Origin: Sesamum alatum
Taxonomy: Eukaryota > Streptophyta > Magnoliopsida > Lamiales > Pedaliaceae
Length of the DNA: 64,000 nucleotides
Reading direction: 5' to 3'
Assembly (NCBI GenBank): GCA_034509735.1
Contig: JACGWO010000003.1
Location: 3,844,001 to 3,908,000, forward strand
The notes under the pieces were generated by a model, which was given only the letters and a program-made list of their open reading frames with translations, was not told the origin of the DNA and searched no databases. Positions 57,731-64,000 of this stretch are shown here, piece after piece (within the stretch, counting starts at the first letter, position 1; the number at the start of each line of letters is the position of its first letter). The position numbers and the translations under genes were made by a program.

Positions 57731-59478
57731 GGCATGAAGGACAACCTCAAGAAAGGCCAGTCCCGGTCCCTGAACCGCCGGCTCCGATACAGTCAGCGCC
57801 CACAGTCACCACTGACGTTCCCGTCCTCCGTAGGTCCACTAGAGAATCCAGACCTCCAGTGAGATATGGGTTTCTAGGTGCGACCGATCTTCTGGATAAC
57901 GATCCTAAGACATACGGGGAAGCGATGTCTGACATCGACTCCGGGAAATGGCTTGAGGCCATGAAGACCGAAATGGACTCCATGAGCGAGAACCAAGTTT
58001 GGAGACTCGTAGATCCACCGAAAAGTGTTAAGCCAGTGGGCTGTAAGTGGGTCTACAAGCGCAAACTCGGCGTTGATGGAGAAGTCACAACCTTTAAGGC
58101 TAGGCTTGTAGCTAAGGGATACACTCAATGACCCGGGGTCGATTTTGAGGATACCTACTCGCCAGTAGCCATGGCTAAGTCCATTCGGATCCTGCTTGCC
58201 ATAGCAGCATGGTATGACTATGAAATATGGCAGATGGACGTGAAAACGGCCTTCCTCAACGGTTTCGTTGAAGAAGAGATCTATATGGATCAGCCGGAGG
58301 GTTTCACGGTCACTGGAGAAGAACAGAAGGTCTGTCGTCTCCAGAAGTCCATCTATGGCCTCAAACAAGCATCCCGAAGTTGGAACATTCGATTTGATGA
58401 AGTAATACGGGGATATGACTTCATCAAAAACGAATCCGACCCTTGTGTATACAAGAAGGTCAGTGGGAGCTCTATAGTGTTCCTAGTGCTTTACGTGGAT
58501 GACATTCTGCTCATTGGTAATGACATCAGAATGTTAGGAAACACAAAAGCATGGTTGTCAACCAAGTTTTCCATGAAGGACTTGGGTGAAGCCTCCTACA
58601 TCCTAGGCATCCAGATTGTCAGGGACAGATCTAAAAGGATGTTAGGGCTCACCCAAAACTCGTATATGGAGAAAGTCCTAAAGAGATATCGAATGGACAA
58701 CTCCAAACGAGGATTCCTTCCAATGAGGCATGGGATCAAGTTATCCAAGAAGCAGTCCCCGCAGACTGATGAGGAACTTGAAAAGATGAAAGTCATCCCC
58801 TATGCTTCTGCCGTAGGTAGCATCCAATATGCGGTCCATTGCACCAGGCCTGACATTGCATACGCTTTGAGCGTGACAAGCAGATATCAGTCCTGTGCAG
58901 GAGAGGCACATTGGAATGCCGTTAAGGGCATCCTTAAGTACCTTAGGAGGACTAAGGAAATGTTCTTGGTCTATGGCAATGGAGAACTTATTCTGGAAGG
59001 CTTTAGCGACGCTAGCTTCCAGTCTGATGACGATGATGCCAAGTCTCAATCGGGATATGTATTCAAACTCAACGGAGGAGTAGTGGCTTGGAAAAGTTCC
59101 AAGCAAGCAACCACTGCTGACTCCACCACAGAGGCTGAATACATAGCAGCTTCAGAAGCTGCTAAGGAAGCGGTTTGGATGAGAAACTACATCCAAGAGT
59201 TGGGTGTGGTGCCTAGCATCGCCGAGCCCGTTGTCATCTTCTGTGATAACAACGGTGCAATAGCGCAAGCAAAGGAACCGAGATCTCATCACCGTTCCAA
59301 ACACATTCTTAGACGCTACCATCTTCTTAGAGAAATGGTAGGAAGAGGTGACGTTCGGATGGACCGAGTCAACTCAGCAGACAACACAGCAGACCCGCTG
59401 ACAAAGCCTATGTCGCAGAGTGCTCATACGCAACATCTTGAGAAGATGGGGATTAGGCATATGGGTAATTGGCTTTAA
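57688..59478 (+). pseudogene. Element Y reverse transcriptase and RNase H
   Basis: RT copies element RNA to DNA; RNase H removes the template. After the linker, DPKTYGEAMSDIDSGKWLEA, GCKWVYKRKLG and FKARLVAKGYTQ lead to a TGA at 58129-58131 where X has the Arg codon CGA. The frame continues unchanged with GVDFEDTYSPVAMAKS, MDVKTAFLNGFVEEEIYMDQ, the catalytic YVDD at 58492-58503, MKDLGEASYILGI and TRPDIAYALSVTSRY. RNase H shows DASFQSDDDD, TEAEYIAASEAA and FCDNNGAIAQAKEPRSHHR, and the end ADPLTKPMS. Stop TAA at 59476. One nonsense codon is the only lesion in RT-RNase H. Confidence 0.92.
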
Positions 59479-59482
59479 AGGT

Positions 59483-59494
59483 CAAGTGGGAGAT
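59483..59494 (+). other. Polypurine tract of element Y
   Basis: CAAGTGGGAGAT directly before the 3' LTR, starting five bases after the pol stop codon. X has the same tract. Confidence 0.85.
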
Positions 59495-61462
59495 TGTTAG
59501 AATAGGTGACCATGTAAGCCAATTTTGGCGGGTATATGTAACCTATGTCTAGACAATTATGGGTGTTTGATAAATCATTGATGAATAAAGAAGTGAATTT
59601 CATTTGGCATTACTTTGTTTGTGTTCACTTTTCTATATCTGTTCACTACGCAAACAAAAGCCCACGGACTGAGAATCAATTTCGGGGACTGGGACTACGC
59701 TTGGAGGTAGGTCCATGGAATCAGTCTTCCCGAATCAGTCCGGAAATCTCCAAGTCAAGGAATCCCGAAAATGTGTACCGGGATTCCATTTGAGACTTGC
59801 ACTAAGCACTTGCTGTCGTGTTTCATCGACGGGTGACGAGGGTCGTCTAAGCAGTGTTAGTGGGTTAGCATGCGAGGACGCAGCTGACTGAGGTGACTCG
59901 CGGGAACCGTCTTACGGAGGACCTTGAGTATGGTCAGCAAGGTATGACGTGTATTCCCGGTTCCAACGGTACAGGTCAAGTCCTTTGACTTGAGGAATTG
60001 CTGAGTTTACCTGTACATCAGGGCTGTATCTTAGATATGGTGAGAGATTGCCAGAATTCTCTTTGGTAGTCATAAGCCATGTCTAGTGCAGTTCTGGTGT
60101 GCAAAGTGACAGTAGTTTCCAAGAAAGGATCTGTCTCCTGTCAATAGGTTTTGGCAGTTGAGTCTCATGTATACTCTAGGTCTTGTCCCTAAAACTGTGG
60201 CCACAGTGACTGAACAGAAGGGAAGGATTCCTTGCGGCGTTTAGTGAGGACAGACCGACACTTAGGTCAAAATGGGTACCTGCATTTTCCGTGCCCTAGA
60301 CTCTAAGTGATGAGACCGAAGACAGAAGGACAAGTGTACTGTTAGAGCCTAAATGTTCATCCCTGAATATTTCACCTAGTCTCTAGTGCCATGGACCGTT
60401 GCTAGATGGCCACCCATGGTAACGGAAGGATTCTAGGAATCCGACCAAGTCTAGCTGAAAGGTGAACCTAAAGAGTCACACACTATCCACACACATTTAG
60501 ATATTTAATTAAGAATTAAATATTGGAGTGAAGGAATGATTAAATTGGATTTAATCGGGTCTTTTATTTTTCTTGGAGAAATAATTCCTTCTATTAGATA
60601 TAAGGAATTAAATTGATAAATTAGATTTATCAAAGGGATTTATTTAATGGGCTTAAATAATATTTATATTTATTTTAGCCTCTTGGAAATATTTAAATAG
60701 GTTTTAAATATTCCATTAAATTAAATTAAATCAACGGTTGAGATCAATGGGAGAGATGGATGGCTAGGATTGTTTTGACTAGGTCAAAACACTACTTTGA
60801 CTAGGACTTTGACTAGGTCAAAATCCTAGTCAAATTAGAGTTCTTAAAAGAAGGAGTTTAAAGAGGATTAAACTCCTCTTCTATATAAACCCCTAGCATC
60901 CTACAAGTTGAAGGATGATGAAACTCCAACACACACACTACAACACACACACACGGATCTCTCCCTCTCATCTCTCGTCCGCCTCTCTCTCTCCAAGAAA
61001 CACATTCCACTAGTTCTCTTGTTCTTGGAACATTAGAACTTGATGAATCAATACCGTTAATTCATAACGTGTTGTTGATTCATCCACTCCAAAACATAAA
61101 CTTGTTCGTTGCTAGCACGACGTGCAAGATACGTGGGTGGATCGTGTGTCACGATTTAGAGGGTCTCAAAGACGAGATCTTGGTGCAAAACGGGGAACAA
61201 CGCGTGTAGCCGTTGAAGACGAAAACGACAACGGGTAGGTCTCGTTTATGATTTTCGTCCCTTTTAATTTTCTACCCTATGGCCTCCATGATATGTTATA
61301 TGTGATTTATTCATGAGATACACCGAACACCCGGGAAATTTCAAAGGCACACCCTTTGAAATGTGTTTTAATTCAAAAGCATGTTTAAATTCCGCATTTA
61401 TTTTTAATTATACCGCGCTTCCGCATTCGCGCTTTTCCCGGGACGATCCACAATTCCTTTCA
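59495..61462 (+). repeat. 3' LTR of element Y (complete)
   Basis: 1968 bp from TGTTAGAATAGG to CCTTTCA. TATATAAA 60882-60889, TTGAC array 60773-60834, CTGTGGCCACAG 60195-60206, and TACCGCGCTTCCGCATTCGC near the end. This copy gives the full-length reference for the L family. Confidence 0.95.
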
Positions 61463-63615
61463 GAACCCTCCTGGAACACCGCAGCTTAATGGTGTGTCTG
61501 AAAGGAGGAATCGAACCTTGTTGGACATGGTCCGATCCATGATGAGTTTTACCGAACTACCCCTTTCCTTCTGGGGATACGCTCTTGAGACGGCGGCCAA
61601 AGTTTTGAGCTTGGCGCCATCTAAAAAGGTATCCCAGATGCCATATGAGATATGGCATGGCAAGCCTGCCTCCTACAAATACTTGAAAGTGTGGGGTTGT
61701 CCCCACATATGTCAAGAGATTAGTGGGAGATGAACTGGACTCGAGGTCTAGTTTATGCAGGTTCATCGGCTATCCAAAAGAAACTGCGGGGTATTATTTC
61801 TATGATCCCTCCGAGCAAAAGGTTTTTGTCTCGCGAAACACAGTGTTCTTGTAAAAAGGTTTTCCATCGGATAGTCGACGCGATGAGGTACTCCTTGAGG
61901 AATCAAGTGAGGTACCCCATGAGGTGGCAGTGACATCTGAGCCAGTGGTTCCCACTGATATTGTTCCAGTCCTCCGTAGGTCGGCCAGAGTATCCCATGC
62001 ACCTGATAGGTATGGATTTCTTGGCTTGACTAGTTAGTTGGATAATGATCCAAAGATATACGGAGAAGCGATGTCGGACATCGATAGGGACAAGTGGCTT
62101 GAGGCCTTGAAATCCGAGATGGACTCGACGGGTACAAACAAGGTTTGGACCCTAGTAGATCCACCCAAAGGGGTTAAACCCGTAGGGTGTAAATGGGTCT
62201 ACAAATGTAAGCTTGGAGCTGACGGGGAGGTTACAACCTTCAAAGGCAGGCTTGTGGCGAAAGGTTACACTCAGCGACCCGGGGTCGATTTTGAGGAAAC
62301 CTACTCGCCCGTAGCAATGGCCAAGTCCATTCGGATACTGCTTGCTATAGCAGCATGGTATGACTATGAAATATGGCAGATGGACGTGAAAACGGCCTTC
62401 CTCAATGGTTTCGTAGAGGAAGAGATGTATATGGATCAGCCGGAAGGTTTCACAACTGTTGGAGAAGAGCAGAAGGTCTGCCGTCTCTAAAGGTCCATCG
62501 ATGGCCTCAAACAAGCTCCCTAAGCTGGAACATACGTTTTGATGAAGTCATACGGGGATATGATTTCATCAAGAACGAGTCCGATCCTTGTGTATACAAG
62601 AAGATCAGTGGGAGCTCAGTTGCATTTCTGGTGCTTTACGTGGATGACATATTGCTCATTGGGAATGATGCTAAGATGTTGGGTACCACTAAATCTTGGT
62701 TGTCAACGCAATTCTCCATGAAGGATATGGGCGAGGCATCCTACATCCTTGGCATCAAGATCTACAGGGATAGATCTAGAAGGATGTTAGGAATGGCCCA
62801 GTCCTCGTACATTGAGAAAGTCTTGAAGAGATTCAAGATGGAGAACTCAAAACGAGGATTCCTTCCTATGAGGCATGGAATTAAGTTATCCAAGAAGCAG
62901 TCTCCTAAGACTGATGAGGAGCTTAAAAGGATGTTGGACATCCTCTATGCTTCAGCCGTAGGCAGCATACAGTACGTTGTTCAGTGCACTAGACCTGATG
63001 TGGCTTTCGCTTTGAGCGTAACAAGTCGATATCAGTCGTGTGCCGGGGAGGCACACTGGAGTGCAGTCATGACTATCATGAAGTACCTGAATAGGACTAA
63101 GGACATGTTCTTGATCTACGGCGGTGGAGAGTTGATACTGGAAGGCTATAGCGACGCTAGCTTCCAGTCGGATGACGATGATCCCAAGTCTCAGTCTGGT
63201 TATGTATTCAGACTTAATGGTGGCGTGGTCACTTGGAAGAGTTCCAAGCAGGCTACCACGGCGGACTCCACTACAGAGTCTGAATACATAGCAGCTTCGG
63301 AAGCTGCTAAGGAGGCGGTTTGGATGGAGAGCTATATCCAAGAGTTTTGGTGTAGTACCTAGCATCGCTGAGCCAGTGGTTATCTTCTGCGATAACAACG
63401 GGGCTATAGCGCAAGCAAAGGAACCGAGATCTCATCACCGATCCAAGCATATTCTTAGACGCTACCATCTGCTCCGAGAGATGGTTAGCAGGGGTGACGT
63501 TCGGATGGACCGAGTCAGCTCCGCAGAAAACATAGCAGATCCACTTACTAAGCCAATGTCGCAAGTTGCCCATACTCAGCATCTGGATAAGATGGGTTTT
63601 GAGGTCAATGGGTGA
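61463..63615 (+). pseudogene. Element X integrase C-part, RT and RNase H
   Basis: Continues X pol after Y: TPPGTPQLNGVSERRNRTLL carries the integrase Glu, then KVWGCPHICQE with a frame change near 61705, a TAA near 61852 and a TAG near 62035. RT reads DPKIYGEAMSDIDRDKWLEA through MDVKTAFLNGFVEEEMYM, but a TAA (62488) and a frame change near 62515 split it before WNIRFDEVIRGYDF. YVDD is at about 62638-62649. RNase H (DASFQSDDDDPK, TESEYIAASEAA) breaks near 63348 by an added base, and the last part (FCDNNGAIAQ, IADPLTKPMS) ends with TGA at 63613-63615. At least six lesions. Confidence 0.9.
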
Positions 63616-63627
63616 TTGGCTTTTAGG

Positions 63628-63640
63628 TCAAGTGGGAGAT
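63628..63640 (+). other. Polypurine tract of element X
   Basis: TCAAGTGGGAGAT lies just before the 3' LTR of X and after the pol stop. Confidence 0.85.
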
Positions 63641-64000
63641 TGTTAGAATAGGTGACCAGAAAGCCAATAGGTTTGGCGATTTGTAACCTACTATACAACT
63701 CGATGTGAATGTAATATTATTATGTGATGAATAAGATGAGTGTTTGTCACCAATGGTACCTTCTTTGTTGCGCTCATCTTACATTTGTTAAAATGGTGTT
63801 TAACTTATATCGCAGCAAATCCCACAGACCATAGATAACAACTCGTGCAGTTAGGCCACGCATTGGATGGTGGTCATGAAACCAACTGATTAAGAGTTGG
63901 GTCTGAAACGTTCCAAGTCGAGGATCTCGAGACAGGGCATCGAGAGTCCTATTGAGACTTGCGTCAAGAGTCGTGTTCATTGGATGAGTGTCGTGTTTCA
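63641..64000 (+). repeat. 3' LTR of element X (runs off the window)
   Basis: First 360 bases of an M LTR starting TGTTAGAATAGGTGACCAG. Nearly the same as 46528-46888. The remainder and the right target site lie beyond the window. Confidence 0.92.

Larger units (their letters stand above)
51482..61462 (+). mobile_element. Copia element Y (L family), young insertion in X
   Basis: A 9981-bp element with L LTRs, leader, gag-pol and polypurine tract, flanked by a perfect 5-bp duplication GAACC (51477-51481 and 61463-61467). X integrase reads SQW...TPPGTPQLNGVSE across the site when Y is removed. In the aligned 1.89 kb the two LTRs show by my eye only about six substitutions and about nine one-base indels, so the insertion is recent. 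All pol catalytic residues are present, but two frameshifts in gag-protease, one in the linker and one nonsense codon interrupt it. Confidence 0.95.
46528..64000 (+). mobile_element. Copia element X (M family), host of nested element Y
   Basis: Plus-strand element with truncated 5' LTR (46528-48260), leader (48261-49719), gag-pol (49720-51481 and 61463-63615), polypurine tract and 3' LTR from 63641 to beyond the window. It inserted into element Z gag; the left target site is CTTCT (46523-46527). Element Y split its integrase. The two LTR starts match closely, with only scattered changes in the first 360 bases, but coding lesions are numerous. Confidence 0.92.

Noticed and set aside
57747..58368. 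Minus-strand frames of 78 and 164 codons
   Set aside because: Shadows of the Y reverse transcriptase gene on the other strand.

Overview
This window is intergenic DNA from an angiosperm, most likely a eudicot. I found no intact host gene, rRNA or tRNA. The evidence is a large load of plant-type Ty1/copia elements with tRNA-Met primer sites, a Ty3/gypsy pol remnant, a CACTA (En/Spm) transposase relic, many AT-rich foldback elements, and a broken plant aluminium-activated malate transporter (ALMT) locus. Nothing in the sequence fixes the species.

Layout. 1-6.8 kb: unknown AT-rich DNA holding one complete but dead copia element on the minus strand (W, 1070-6788, TSD TTACC). 6.8-10.8 kb: AT-rich DNA with a degenerate direct duplication and a foldback element. 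10.8-16.7 kb: an inverted (palindromic) ALMT pseudogene locus, interleaved with copies of an unclassified repeat that has a GC-rich end (A, B, C) and a small CACTA-like MITE. 16.7-21.8 kb: AT-rich DNA with a second direct duplication (16.7 and 18.8 kb) separated by nested foldback elements. 21.8-24.6 kb: a fourth repeat copy (D) against a minus-strand CACTA TNP2 transposase relic, then a 60-bp palindromic tandem repeat.

25.4-64 kb is a stack of related copia elements. There are two LTR families, here called L and M (about 2 kb each, both opening TGTTAGAATAGGTGACC). At 27.1-28.9 kb they flank a Tat-like gypsy pol relic with a 3' tandem repeat. From 41.6 kb onward the nesting can be read from target-site duplications. 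Element Z (minus strand, only gag/protease visible) was hit by a minus-strand solo M LTR (TSD GTCTC), a plus-strand solo L LTR (TSD TTTCT) and element X (plus strand, from 46,528 past the window end). X was in turn hit in its integrase region by element Y (51,482-61,462, TSD GAACC). Y is the youngest and best preserved, with all gag-pol domains and catalytic residues readable.

A recurrent feature is a very GC/CpG-rich block of 0.2-0.6 kb in the untranslated leader between LTR/PBS and gag of these L/M elements. It occurs at 30.5, 33.3, 38.6, 41.4, 48.3 and 53.4 kb. In four cases the block is joined directly to an LTR that stops short, with U5 and PBS missing. This recurrent breakpoint, the palindromic ALMT locus and the L-LTR promoter motif array are the most interesting observations.
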